This document shows positions 23,689-31,931 of a DNA stretch of 64,000 nt, one piece after another (within the stretch, counting starts at the first letter, position 1; every line of letters begins with the position of its first letter). The translations under genes were made by a program, and so were the position numbers. Location of the stretch: the NCBI RefSeq assembly GCF_001641335.1, contig NZ_LVEM01000003.1, positions 307,209 through 371,208 on the forward strand, given 5' to 3'. The notes beneath the pieces were generated by a model. The model did no database searches. It saw only the letters and a program-made list of their open reading frames with translations, and had not been told where the DNA came from. The stretch comes from Bradyrhizobium stylosanthis (lineage in GTDB: Bacteria > Pseudomonadota > Alphaproteobacteria > Rhizobiales > Xanthobacteraceae).

Positions 23689-24297
23689 ATGTTGGACGTT
23701 GCTATGATCGAGCGGGGCCTGGAGAAAACGGGCAAGAGCAAGGGCGGCCTGGCGGCAGCCATGGGTGTGCGGCCCGGCGCGGTATCGGAGATCCTCGGCG
23801 GCGAGCGTCTGGTGAAGGCCTCGGAAATCATCCCGATCATGGAATATCTCGAGCTCAATCTCGCACCGATCATGGGCCGCGTCGGCGCCGGCGCGGTGAT
23901 CGAACCGGATTACGAGCAGGTTCCGCCGGAAGGTCTCGGTGACATCGCGCTGCCCTTCCCGATCATGGAAGAAACCGTCGCCTTCGAGATCGTCGGCGAT
24001 TCGATGCTGCCCAAATACGAGAGCGGCGACGTGATCGTTGTCTACAAGGACCAGCGCCATCCGCTGTCGAGCTTCTACGGCGAAGAGGCGGTGGTCCGCC
24101 TCAAGACCGGCGAGCGCTATCTGAAGACCATCGAGCGGGGCAAATCCCCGTCCGTCGTCAATCTCACCAGCTTCAACGCCAAGCCGATCGTCGGCGTCAA
24201 GCTCGAGTGGGTCGGCGAAATCTGCCTGTCCATGCCCAAGGGGCAGCTCGAACGGCTGCGGGCCAAGTCGGCGCGCCCCCGAAAGAAGGGCAAGTAG
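23689..24297 (+). CDS. S24/LexA-type HTH repressor
   Basis: 202 residues. An XRE-like HTH (about 5-55) includes 'LAAAMGVRPGAVSEILGGER'. A 'VGAGAV' sequence (Ala67-Gly68) at the linker is the usual self-cleavage position, and an S24 peptidase domain follows with Ser105 in 'GDSMLP' and Lys146 in 'RYLKTI'. All residues for RecA-stimulated autoproteolysis are present. Start ATG 23689 follows CGAGGGAA. It is divergent from the GcrA-like gene and flanked by three similar 15-bp dyads, suggesting it represses itself and its neighbours until DNA damage or another signal. Confidence 0.85.
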   Translation: MLDVAMIERGLEKTGKSKGGLAAAMGVRPGAVSEILGGERLVKASEIIPIMEYLELNLAPIMGRVGAGAVIEPDYEQVPPEGLGDIALPFPIMEETVAFEIVGDSMLPKYESGDVIVVYKDQRHPLSSFYGEEAVVRLKTGERYLKTIERGKSPSVVNLTSFNAKPIVGVKLEWVGEICLSMPKGQLERLRAKSARPRKKGK

Positions 24298-24309
24298 ACA
24301 CAGGACGAT

Positions 24310-24324
24310 TTCCGATTTTTGGAA
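24310..24324. promoter_or_regulatory. operator-like site 2
   Basis: TTCCGATTTTTGGAA lies 12 bases past the stop of the S24 repressor gene and matches site 1 in the pattern TTCYGA-WTT-TYGGAW. It also sits in a longer 7-bp inverted repeat (24307-24327). With site 3 it precedes the small gene at 24403. Confidence 0.55.
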
Positions 24325-24340
24325 ATCGACCTTGACTTTA

Positions 24341-24355
24341 TTCTGATTTTCGGAA
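24341..24355. promoter_or_regulatory. operator-like site 3
   Basis: TTCTGATTTTCGGAA fits the same pattern as sites 1 and 2. It is exactly 31 bp from site 2, start to start, which is close to three helical turns and would place two repressor dimers on one face of the DNA. Confidence 0.55.
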
Positions 24356-24402
24356 ATACTCTGCCGCGCCGCCAGGTCATGGGGCGCGGCAGGGCCGTTT
24401 TG

Positions 24403-24678
24403 ATGCAGTATTTCGTCGTGATGATCGACTACGGGCGGCGCGGCCGCGAGGCAGTCGTCGATCCTGAAATCACGAGGCGCGAGGTCGTCTCCCGCGTCGC
24501 ATCCGGTGAATATCGGAACGTCTCGTTCATCCACGAGATCGCGGAGAACGCAGTCGAGGACGTGACCGAGGCCATCCTGGCGGAGGCGGCCCTCCCACAG
24601 ATCGAGCCCGAAGATATCGACCTTCAGGCCATCCGCCTCGATCACGCCCGCGACCTGCGCAAGCACGAACGGACGTGA
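24403..24678 (+). CDS. small hypothetical protein controlled by S24 operators
   Basis: 91 residues from ATG 24403, beginning MQYFVVMIDYGRRGREAVVD. It has a beta-strand, an 'EITRREVVSRVASGEY' helix and an acidic helical C-terminus. It is soluble, without recognised domain. A weak GCAGGG precedes the start. The two operator-like dyads just upstream suggest it is a repressed target of the S24 protein. Confidence 0.6.
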   Translation: MQYFVVMIDYGRRGREAVVDPEITRREVVSRVASGEYRNVSFIHEIAENAVEDVTEAILAEAALPQIEPEDIDLQAIRLDHARDLRKHERT

Positions 24679-24717
24679 TGCAGGCCGCGGCGGCCTGCAC
24701 CGGCATCCGGCCGAATA

Positions 24718-25692
24718 TTACACCAGGAGAACGGTCGATCCCGTCGTCTTGCGCGCAGCGAGATCGGCATGCGCCTTGGCCGCGTCCTTCAGCGGATAGG
24801 TCTGGTGGACCTCGATCTTCACCGCACCGGACTTGACGACGTCGAACAGCTCGCCCGCCATCGCCACCAGGCTCTCTCGCTTGGCGGCGTAGGTGAACAG
24901 CGTCGGCCGGGTGACGTAGAGCGAGCCCTTCTGCGCCAGCAGGCCGAGATTGAGCGGCTCGACCGCGCCCGAGGACTGGCCGAACAACGCTGCGACGCCG
25001 AGCGGCGCGAGACAATCCAGCGATTTCAGGAACGTGTCCTTGCCGACGGAATCGTACACCACCGGCACCTTCTTGCCGCCGGTGATCTCGTCGACCCGCT
25101 TCACGAAATCTTCCCTCGTGTAGATGATCACATGGTCGCAGCCATGCGCCTTGGCGAGCTTCGCCTTCTCGTCGTTGCTGACGGTGCCGATCACGGTCGC
25201 GCCGAGATGCTTGGCCCACTGGCTCAGGATCAGGCCGACGCCGCCGGCCGCGGCGTGAAGCAGGATGGTGTCACCGGCCTTCACCCGGTAGGTCTGCCGG
25301 ATCAGATATTGCGTGGTCAGTCCCTTCAGCATCATTGCCGCCGCGGTCTTGTCGTCGACACCATCGGGCAGCTTCAGCAAACGGTCGGCAGGGATCAGCC
25401 GCGCCTCCGAGTAAGCTCCCAGCGGCGAGGCGCCGTAGGCGACACGATCGCCCGGCTTCAAATCGGTGACGCCTGCGCCGACTTCCTCGACGACGCCGGC
25501 AGCCTCGCTGCCGAGCCCGCTCGGCAGCGGCGCCGGATAGAGGCCCGACCGGTTGTAGATGTCGACGAAGTTGAGGCCGACCGCGGTGTGCCGGATGCGC
25601 GCCTCACCCGGCCCGGGTTTGCCGACGCTGACCTCTTCCCAGACCAGGACTTCAGGGCCACCGGGTTTGTGAAAACGAATGGCATGCGTCAT
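24718..25692 (-). CDS. qorA: NADPH:quinone oxidoreductase (zinc-independent MDR family)
   Basis: 324 residues. A GroES-like N-terminal domain (about 25-110) carries 'GLNFVDIYNRSGLYP' and 'LGSEAAGVVEEVG'. The Rossmann NADPH-binding motif is 'LLHAAAGGVGLILSQWAK' (about 145-162). Zinc ligands are absent, as in Qor. It reduces quinones or enals in the cytosol. It is monocistronic; the divergent gap to 25916 carries its promoter. Confidence 0.9.
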   Translation of the reverse strand: MTHAIRFHKPGGPEVLVWEEVSVGKPGPGEARIRHTAVGLNFVDIYNRSGLYPAPLPSGLGSEAAGVVEEVGAGVTDLKPGDRVAYGASPLGAYSEARLIPADRLLKLPDGVDDKTAAAMMLKGLTTQYLIRQTYRVKAGDTILLHAAAGGVGLILSQWAKHLGATVIGTVSNDEKAKLAKAHGCDHVIIYTREDFVKRVDEITGGKKVPVVYDSVGKDTFLKSLDCLAPLGVAALFGQSSGAVEPLNLGLLAQKGSLYVTRPTLFTYAAKRESLVAMAGELFDVVKSGAVKIEVHQTYPLKDAAKAHADLAARKTTGSTVLLV

Positions 25693-25915
25693 TGGGTTGC
25701 TCCCTTATCGTTGCAGTGAAGGTCCGAGAACCGGATCGGCCTGTGAAATAGGCATTTGGTCCGCCCGTTACAGTACAGAGACGTATCAAGAATGTCACAG
25801 GGAACGACAAACGACCGCCGTTCCGCCTCTGTTCGAAAGAGTTGATGACGGCTCCGAAGCAACCGGTAGTAGCTTTTGCGCGGGGTTTGGTGGTCGCCTG
25901 CGAAGGAGAGCCGTG

Positions 25916-26116
25916 ATGCCAGCTTATGTACAGCATCATCAGGACATCGAAATCGCGCCTGTGATTTGCCCGACGTGCATGGGGTTCCTGCCAATGTATG
26001 TGCGCGAGGTCGAGCCGCATTGGAGCCTTGCCAAGATCGACTTCATCTATGAATGCGCCGATTGCGGCGCCGAGGTCCGGCAGACGATCCGCAAGCCGGA
26101 GCTGCTGCGGCACTGA
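25916..26116 (+). CDS. small zinc-ribbon protein
   Basis: 66 residues; GAAGGAGAG precedes the ATG. Two CxxC knuckles (CPTC at about 18-21, CADC at about 48-51) with a 26-residue spacer form a typical rubredoxin-like zinc ribbon. The sequence between them is amphipathic ('VEPHWSLAKIDFIYE'). Function is unknown; similar small ribbons bind nucleic acid or protein. It stands apart from the MoxR pair downstream. Confidence 0.65.
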   Translation: MPAYVQHHQDIEIAPVICPTCMGFLPMYVREVEPHWSLAKIDFIYECADCGAEVRQTIRKPELLRH

Positions 26117-26262
26117 ACGCGACCGGCGAGCCGCTCAACTATTTGCGCTGAACGGAAAAAATGCCGCTCACGCGGATCTGATGTCTCCCAAACGAGGCTT
26201 GTTCTTTGCCGGGAACGCAGGCAGAACAAGCCTTAAAGCAAGACCTTTGGGAGCGCCATTTC

Positions 26263-27210
26263 GTGGCTGATCAGAAGGCCTCGACGTCGATCGAGGCAGT
26301 GGAGAGCGGCCTCGCCGCGCAGGGCTACATCGCGAGCCGGCAGATCGCGACCGCCGTCTATTTGTCGCAGCAGATCGAGAAGCCGATCCTGGTCGAAGGT
26401 CCCGCGGGTGTCGGCAAGACCGAGCTTGCCAAGGCGATCGCCGCCTGGCGCGGCAAGAAGATGATCCGCCTGCAGTGCTACGAGGGTCTCGACGAGGCCA
26501 AGGCGCTGTACGAGTGGAAATACGCCAAGCAGCTGCTCTACACCCAGATCCTCAAGGACAAGCTCGGCGAGGTGCTCGGCGGCGCGCAGACGCTGCACGC
26601 CGCGCTCGACCAGCTCCATGATTTCGGCGACGTGTTCTTCTCCAAGGAATTCGTCGAGCCGCGCCCCCTGCTCCAGGCGCTGGAGCAGCCGGGCGGCTGC
26701 GTGCTGTTGATCGACGAGATCGACAAGTCGGACGCGGAATTCGAATCGCTGCTGCTCGAAATTCTCTCCGACTTCCAGGTCACCATCCCCGAGCTCGGCA
26801 CAGTTTCCGCGATCACGCCGCCGACGGTGATTCTCACCTCCAACAGCGAGCGCGACCTGGGCGATGCCTTGAAGCGGCGCTGCCTGCATCTGCACATCGG
26901 CTTCCCCGAGCAGCGGCTCGAAGAGCGCATCGTCGAAAGCCGCGTGCCCGGCATCTCGCAGACGCTGCGCCGGCAGATGGTCGGCTTCATCCACGAAATC
27001 CGCTCGCTGGACCTGAAGAAGCTTCCCTCCGTCAGCGAGACCATCGACTGGGCGCGCGTCCTGGTGCTGCTCCAGGCTTCCGAGCTCGACACCGACATCG
27101 TCAAGGACACCCTCAACGTGCTCCTGAAATACGAGGCCGACATCGAGGCGGCAACGCCGCAGGTGACGACCTTCATTGCCAAGGCAGCCCGGTCCAACGT
27201 CTTCGGTTGA
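26263..27210 (+). CDS. MoxR family AAA+ ATPase
   Basis: 315 residues from GTG 26263 (GGGAG nine bases upstream); a TTG at 26206 is the alternative. The P-loop 'VEGPAGVGKTELAKAI' (about 46), Walker B 'VLLIDEIDKSD' (about 148), sensor 1 'VILTSNSERDL' and the arginine-rich sensor region are intact. MoxR ATPases act as chaperones with VWA-domain partners to insert metal cofactors or mature complexes. The VWA gene starts six bases downstream of its stop, so the two form one unit. Confidence 0.9.
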   Translation: MADQKASTSIEAVESGLAAQGYIASRQIATAVYLSQQIEKPILVEGPAGVGKTELAKAIAAWRGKKMIRLQCYEGLDEAKALYEWKYAKQLLYTQILKDKLGEVLGGAQTLHAALDQLHDFGDVFFSKEFVEPRPLLQALEQPGGCVLLIDEIDKSDAEFESLLLEILSDFQVTIPELGTVSAITPPTVILTSNSERDLGDALKRRCLHLHIGFPEQRLEERIVESRVPGISQTLRRQMVGFIHEIRSLDLKKLPSVSETIDWARVLVLLQASELDTDIVKDTLNVLLKYEADIEAATPQVTTFIAKAARSNVFG

Positions 27211-27215
27211 CGCCG

Positions 27216-28592
27216 ATGCGCGAGAACCTTCATCGTTTCTTTCGGGCGGCGCGCGGCGTGGGCGTCCACGTCTCGCCTGCCGAAAGCATCGATGCGATGC
27301 GTGCAGTGTCGCAGGTCGGCTTTTCCGACCGGGCCGTCCTGCGCGACGCCCTGCTGCTGACGCTCGCCAAATCGCAGGACGAGAAGCTCGCGCTCGGCGA
27401 CTGCTTCGATCTGTTCTTCAGCCAGCCGGAGCCGCGGCAGGAGCAGCCCGAGAGCGCGGACCAGGATGCTTCGCAGGATCCGGATCAAGCGCCCTCTTCC
27501 GGCGCGGCCAGTGACGCCGGCGGCGGTCCGCAGCAACAGGAACTCGGACCGCTCGCGCAGATGCTGCTGTCGCAGGATCGCAATGCCATCGCGGCCGCGA
27601 TCGCGAGCGCGGCCGGTGCGGCGTCCCTGTCCGACATCCGCTACTCGACCCAGCGCGGCATCTTCTCCAGCCGGATCCTCGATGCGATGGGCCTCCAGCG
27701 CCTGCGCGACGAGCTCGACGAGCTGACCGCAAGCAACCCGGCGCTGGCCGAGCGTCTCCGCGGCGCGCTCGATGCCTTACGCGAGGCGGTGCGCGACACG
27801 GTCTCGCAGGGGCTTGCGCTCTATGCCCGCGAGGAGGCCGAGAACCTCCGCAACGACATCCTGCGCAACGCACCGCTGGCGCGCATCGAGCGGCGCCAGG
27901 TCGCCGAGATGCGCGCCCTCATCCGCCAGATCGCGCGCCGGCTGCGCGAGCGCTACTCCAAGCCGCGCAAGCGCCAGCGCCGCGGCCATCTCGACGTCCG
28001 CCGCACGCTGCGCCGGAACGCGGCCTGGGGCGGCGTGCCCTTCCTCACCGCGTGGAAGCGCAAGCATCGTGACCGGCCGAAAATCGTCGCCCTGTGCGAT
28101 GTCTCGGGCTCGGTCGCGCAAGTGTCCGACTTCTTCCTGCTGCTGATCCACTCCCTGCACGAGGTGGTCGACGACGTCCACTCCTTCGCCTTCTCCTCGC
28201 ATCTGATCGAGGTCAGCGAGATCCTGGAAGCGAAGTCGCCGGAAGAGGCGATGGCCGAGATCATGTCCAAGGTGGGTTTCGGCTCGTCCGACTACGGCTC
28301 GTCGCTGGTCGATTTCGAGAAGGAATTCATGAGCACGCTGACGCCGCAGACCACGGTGATCGTGCTCGGCGATGCCCGCAGCAACAATCTCGATCCGCGC
28401 GCCGACATCCTGCGCCGCATCTCCGAGCGCTCGAAGCGGCTGGTCTGGCTCAATCCGGAAGGGCGGCTCGCCTGGGGCTTTGGCGATTCCGAGATGCCGC
28501 GCTACGCGACCTTCTGCAGCGTCGTGCGCCAATGTGCCACCGCGCAACAGCTCGAGCGCGCGGTGTCCGACATCGTGGCGACGTACCAATAG
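27216..28592 (+). CDS. VWA domain protein (CoxE-like), MoxR partner
   Basis: 458 residues from ATG 27216; a TTG at 27207 would overlap the moxR stop. An N-terminal 'MRENLHRFFRAARGVGVHVS' segment is followed by an acidic Gln/Ser-rich linker (about 70-115), a long helical arm with a basic 'RRLRERYSKPRKRQRRGHLD' stretch, and a VWA domain (about 285-455). The MIDAS motif is D-V-S-G-S ('ALCDVSGSVAQ'). The family includes CoxE of CO dehydrogenase maturation, but no molybdenum hydroxylase genes adjoin it here. The client is unknown. Confidence 0.85.
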   Translation: MRENLHRFFRAARGVGVHVSPAESIDAMRAVSQVGFSDRAVLRDALLLTLAKSQDEKLALGDCFDLFFSQPEPRQEQPESADQDASQDPDQAPSSGAASDAGGGPQQQELGPLAQMLLSQDRNAIAAAIASAAGAASLSDIRYSTQRGIFSSRILDAMGLQRLRDELDELTASNPALAERLRGALDALREAVRDTVSQGLALYAREEAENLRNDILRNAPLARIERRQVAEMRALIRQIARRLRERYSKPRKRQRRGHLDVRRTLRRNAAWGGVPFLTAWKRKHRDRPKIVALCDVSGSVAQVSDFFLLLIHSLHEVVDDVHSFAFSSHLIEVSEILEAKSPEEAMAEIMSKVGFGSSDYGSSLVDFEKEFMSTLTPQTTVIVLGDARSNNLDPRADILRRISERSKRLVWLNPEGRLAWGFGDSEMPRYATFCSVVRQCATAQQLERAVSDIVATYQ

Positions 28593-28616
28593 GCGGTAAC
28601 GACGCCTTCTTCGGCG

Positions 28617-28799
28617 TCAGGCGGCAGTCAACTCGGCCTGGACGAGGTTGCACTCCCGAAAGTGGTAGGCGATTTCGTCGAGCGCACGCTGCTCCCACTC
28701 CTGGGCCTGCGCGAGCCAGAATACCCGGCGTTCTGAATCGAGCGCAGCGCGCTCGCGACACAGGGATTCCTGACTGCGAATTTCCACCAGCCTGTTCAT
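28617..28799 (-). CDS. small helical hypothetical protein
   Basis: 60 residues from ATG 28799, which follows AGGAGTGGA. The protein is one long charged helix, starting MNRLVEIRSQESLCRERAAL, with a second short helix 'WEQRALDEIAYHF'. No family is recognised. It ends convergent to the VWA gene, with a short 6-bp hairpin (28601-28618) at the junction. Confidence 0.55.
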   Translation of the reverse strand: MNRLVEIRSQESLCRERAALDSERRVFWLAQAQEWEQRALDEIAYHFRECNLVQAELTAA

Positions 28800-29149
28800 G
28801 CACTCCACTCCTGCCTTGTGAAGCCATTCCCCGCGAATCAGCGTAACTGAGTCCTGCGTCCCTCGCCTCATGATTTCTGTGCATATCGCGACGCAGAATG
28901 GGACAGCGATGCTTCCCGTGCACCGCGGCAGTCGCAGCGCAACATCAAGTGCGGATCATCAATTAGTGATCGCACATCGGGACGATATTTGTGCGCAAAC
29001 TATCTTAACTCTTGTGGCGCAACGAAGTGCGGCAATTTGTGAAGAGGCGTTCTAAACAGCCGACCGGATTCCCGACTCATTGTCGTCGCACGGTCTTCAT
29101 GCGGCGCCGCTAACAGAGGCACGCGAACCGGACTATCGGCTGAGGCAAC
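28800..29149. other. intergenic stretch with weak dyads
   Basis: About 350 bases without a supported gene. It is AT-richer than its surroundings around 28980-29060. A nearly symmetric GTGCGGATCA/TGATCGCAC pair lies at 28949-28975. It likely contains promoters for the flanking divergent small genes. Confidence 0.4.
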
Positions 29150-29371
29150 ATGAGCAACGATTTCGACTTCGATCTTTCACATGACCAGTGGGAAGCGCTG
29201 AAGGCGCTTCGCAATCCGGTGTCGAACGGTCGCCTCTCGAAGGCCTATCTCAGCGAAAGCCTGGTCAAGCTCGGACTCGTCGTCATGAATGACGGCGTGC
29301 CTGCGATCACCCCCGCGGGACGCAAGGTGCTGGTGCGTGGATCGTGCCGTCTACTCGATCTCGTCGCGTGA
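29150..29371 (+). CDS. small hypothetical protein, 73 aa
   Basis: 73 residues beginning MSNDFDFDLSHDQWEALKAL. The layout is helix, 'LSKAYLSESLVKLGLV', strand-turn 'MNDGVPAITPAGRKVLVRG', which looks like a compact winged-helix half. 'ITPAGRKVL' is typical of the wing of MarR/PadR-type domains. It may be a small DNA-binding protein; this is inferred from pattern only. Confidence 0.55.
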   Translation: MSNDFDFDLSHDQWEALKALRNPVSNGRLSKAYLSESLVKLGLVVMNDGVPAITPAGRKVLVRGSCRLLDLVA

Positions 29372-29506
29372 CGAGCTTGCCTGCTGCCGCGAAACTGCGC
29401 CGTCGCCTGAAAAATAATCTTTAGCTCTGCACCGAAATCGGATTTGCTTCCTGCGACAAGATCCGGCGCGCAACGACGCAGTGCCGGACAGGCAAGGGAG
29501 CTGATC

Positions 29507-30520
29507 ATGAACGGACTCGGTGGGCTGAACAAATCTCCCAACGGCGTGGTCGTCGGACTTGTCCAGCTTCAGCTGCCCAATGTCGTGACCCCGACCGATC
29601 TGGCCAAGCAGACCGAGCGCATCGTCTGGATGGTCGGCAAGGCGCGCCGCAATCTTTCCACCATGGATCTGGTGGTCTTCCCCGAATACTCCCTGCATGG
29701 CCTCTCGATGGACACCAATCCGGAGATCATGTGCCGGCTTGATGGCCCGGAGGTCGCGGCCTTCAAGAAGGCCTGCGTCGACAACAAGATCTGGGGCTGC
29801 TTCTCCATCATGGAGTTCAACCCGCACGGCAATCCCTACAATTCAGGGCTGATCATCGACGACCACGGCGAGATCAAGCTCTATTACCGAAAACTCCATC
29901 CCTGGATTCCGGTCGAGCCATGGGAGCCCGGCGATGTCGGCATTCCCGTGATCGAGGGGCCGAAGGGTGCCAAGATCGCGCTGATCATCTGCCATGACGG
30001 CATGTTCCCGGAGATGGCGCGGGAATGCGCCTACAAGGGCGCCGAGATCATGATCCGCACCGCCGGCTACACCGCGCCGATCCGCGACGCCTGGCGCTTC
30101 ACCAACCAGGCCAATTCGTTCCAGAACCTGATGGTCACGGCGAATGTCTGCATGTGCGGATCGGATGGGTCGTTCGATTCCATGGGCGAAGGCATGATCG
30201 TCAATTTCGACGGCACCGTGCTGGCGCACGGCAGCACCGGCCGCGCCGACGAGATCATCACCGCCGAGGTTCGCCCGGACCTCGTGCGCGAGGCCCGCAT
30301 CAACTGGGGCGTCGAGAACAACATCTACCAGCTCTGGCACCGCGGCTATGTCGCGGTGAAGGGCGGCGCGATGGATTGCCCCTACACCTTCATGCAGGAC
30401 ATGGTCGCCGGCACCTTCCGCCTGCCCTGGGAAGATCAGGTCAAGGTCACCGACGGCACCTCTTGCGGCTTCCCGGCTCCGACCCGGATGTTCGGCCGGA
30501 TCGCCAAAGCTGCGGAATGA
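29507..30520 (+). CDS. amiF: formamidase (aliphatic amidase, nitrilase superfamily)
   Basis: 337 residues; GGGAGCTG precedes the ATG. The Glu-Lys-Cys triad is visible: Glu60 in 'VVFPEYS', Lys129 in 'YYRKLHPW' and Cys162 in 'LIICHDGMFPEMARE'. The length and the 'GPKGAKIALIICHDG' and 'RMFGRIAKAAE' segments match AmiF/AmiE-type amidases; the short C-terminus favours AmiF. It hydrolyses formamide (or a short amide) to formate and ammonia. It is monocistronic, and fits the nitrogen-scavenging character of the region. Confidence 0.85.
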   Translation: MNGLGGLNKSPNGVVVGLVQLQLPNVVTPTDLAKQTERIVWMVGKARRNLSTMDLVVFPEYSLHGLSMDTNPEIMCRLDGPEVAAFKKACVDNKIWGCFSIMEFNPHGNPYNSGLIIDDHGEIKLYYRKLHPWIPVEPWEPGDVGIPVIEGPKGAKIALIICHDGMFPEMARECAYKGAEIMIRTAGYTAPIRDAWRFTNQANSFQNLMVTANVCMCGSDGSFDSMGEGMIVNFDGTVLAHGSTGRADEIITAEVRPDLVREARINWGVENNIYQLWHRGYVAVKGGAMDCPYTFMQDMVAGTFRLPWEDQVKVTDGTSCGFPAPTRMFGRIAKAAE

Positions 30521-30557
30521 CGGCAGAGTGACGCCAGCCTTCAGAAGAAGCTCGTTC

Positions 30558-31799
30558 CTAGGCGGACGGCCTGATGAGGATGCAGACGGGACTTCCGACC
30601 TTCACGGTCTGCTCCGTTCTGGCGATGCGGCCGTTGTCTGGATTGCGGCTGAAGAGCACGGCCGTATCGCTGTCTTCGTTCGCCGCGAACAGGAATCTGC
30701 CTGAAGGATTGAGCGCGAAGAAGCGCGGGGTCTTGCCGCCACTCGCGGTCCAATCAACGGCACTCAATCGTCCGCTGGACGCATCGACGGCAAAGGTCGC
30801 GATGCTGTCGTCGCCACGGTTCGAGGCATAGACGAAACGGCCATCCGCAGACACGGCGATCTCGGCAGCACGGCTGTTGCCCGTGAAGGCATCCGGAACC
30901 GCAGAGACGATCTGGAACGGAGCAAGCGCGCCCGTTGCGGGATCGAAATGGTAAGCCGTGACGGTCGAGTCCAATTCGTTGACGACATAAGCAAGGCGCC
31001 CGCCCGGATGAAACGCGACGTGGCGCGGGCCGGCGCCCTCGCGCGCCGGGACCGGTTTGGCCGCCTGCACGAGCTTTCCGCTCGCGGCATCGATCCGATA
31101 GGTGAAAACCAGATCGAGCCCCTTGTCCGGCACGACGATGAATGCCCCCGACGGATCGAACTCGACCTGATGCGGCTTGGCGAACGGCTGCTCCACCCGG
31201 TGCGGCCCGATCTTTCCTTCCAGCTTGACGAGATCGATCACAGCGCCGAGCGAGCCGTCGTCCCGGCGCGGCAACAGCGCAAGTGTGGAGGTAATGTGAT
31301 TGGCCACCACCACGAACCGGTTTCCCGGATCAATTGCGAGATGGACGGGGTTCTTCCCCTCGGTGCTCTGGCGATTGATCACGCTGAGCTTGCCGTTCGC
31401 GGGGTCGATTGCCATCGCGGTGATGTCACTGAGATCGCCGTGCACCGTGTAGAGAAACCGATGCGTCCTGTCGAAGGCGAGGAACGAAGGATTGACGAGG
31501 TCGCCAAGCAGCTGGACGTGACTCCAGGCCCCGGTCGCATTGTCCATCGCATAGACGTTGAGCCCGTCGCCGCGGGCATTGCGCTCTTTTGTGGTACGCG
31601 CGCCGACATAGACGAATGAGCGAGAGCCTTCGAGCATGGTGTTCTCCTTGTGGGCTCCCGGCGGTTGCGCAGATGCGGCAGGCAATGCGGAGGTCACGGC
31701 GCCGGCGGCGATGAGCTGCGCGAAGACGCGTCGCGTGAGACCCGCCCGATCGGTGCCGACAGACGAGGCGTCGCGCACAACAGAATATCCAGGCGTCAT
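30558..31799 (-). CDS. lactonase family beta-propeller protein (Pgl/YbhE type), exported
   Basis: 413 residues from ATG 31799 (GGGGAGAG upstream). An N-terminal Tat-like signal reads 'TRRVFAQLIAAGAVTSALPA'. A seven-bladed propeller follows with repeats such as 'FDPSGAFIVVPDKGLDLVFT' and 'HPGGRLAYVVNELDSTVTAY' (about 60-410). The family includes 6-phosphogluconolactonase and carboxy-cis,cis-muconate cyclase. Periplasmic export argues against a phosphosugar substrate. It is divergent from the gntR gene, with a GntR operator-like palindrome 18 bases ahead of its start. Confidence 0.8.
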   Translation of the reverse strand: MTPGYSVVRDASSVGTDRAGLTRRVFAQLIAAGAVTSALPAASAQPPGAHKENTMLEGSRSFVYVGARTTKERNARGDGLNVYAMDNATGAWSHVQLLGDLVNPSFLAFDRTHRFLYTVHGDLSDITAMAIDPANGKLSVINRQSTEGKNPVHLAIDPGNRFVVVANHITSTLALLPRRDDGSLGAVIDLVKLEGKIGPHRVEQPFAKPHQVEFDPSGAFIVVPDKGLDLVFTYRIDAASGKLVQAAKPVPAREGAGPRHVAFHPGGRLAYVVNELDSTVTAYHFDPATGALAPFQIVSAVPDAFTGNSRAAEIAVSADGRFVYASNRGDDSIATFAVDASSGRLSAVDWTASGGKTPRFFALNPSGRFLFAANEDSDTAVLFSRNPDNGRIARTEQTVKVGSPVCILIRPSA

Positions 31800-31817
31800 G
31801 CCTCTCCCCATATTGCT

Positions 31818-31832
31818 TTTTATTTTTTAAAA
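31818..31832. promoter_or_regulatory. GntR operator-like palindrome A
   Basis: TTTTATTTTTTAAAA fits TTTTA-N5-TAAAA and lies in the gap between the divergent lactonase and gntR genes. The same pattern occurs as a longer perfect palindrome at 32832-32848. Confidence 0.5.
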
Positions 31833-31931
31833 CACAATTCCGCGGAAGGCGCAAGGAAGAGTTCTGCGACCGCTTGTGCCGCGCCCGCCGTTGGGCGACA
31901 TCTCGCCAGTCAGGATCAGCCCGAGTCGCCA

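Noticed and set aside
28949..28975. GTGCGGATCA/TGATCGCAC dyad as an operator
   Set aside because: The arms do not match without a one-base gap, and there is no supporting second copy.
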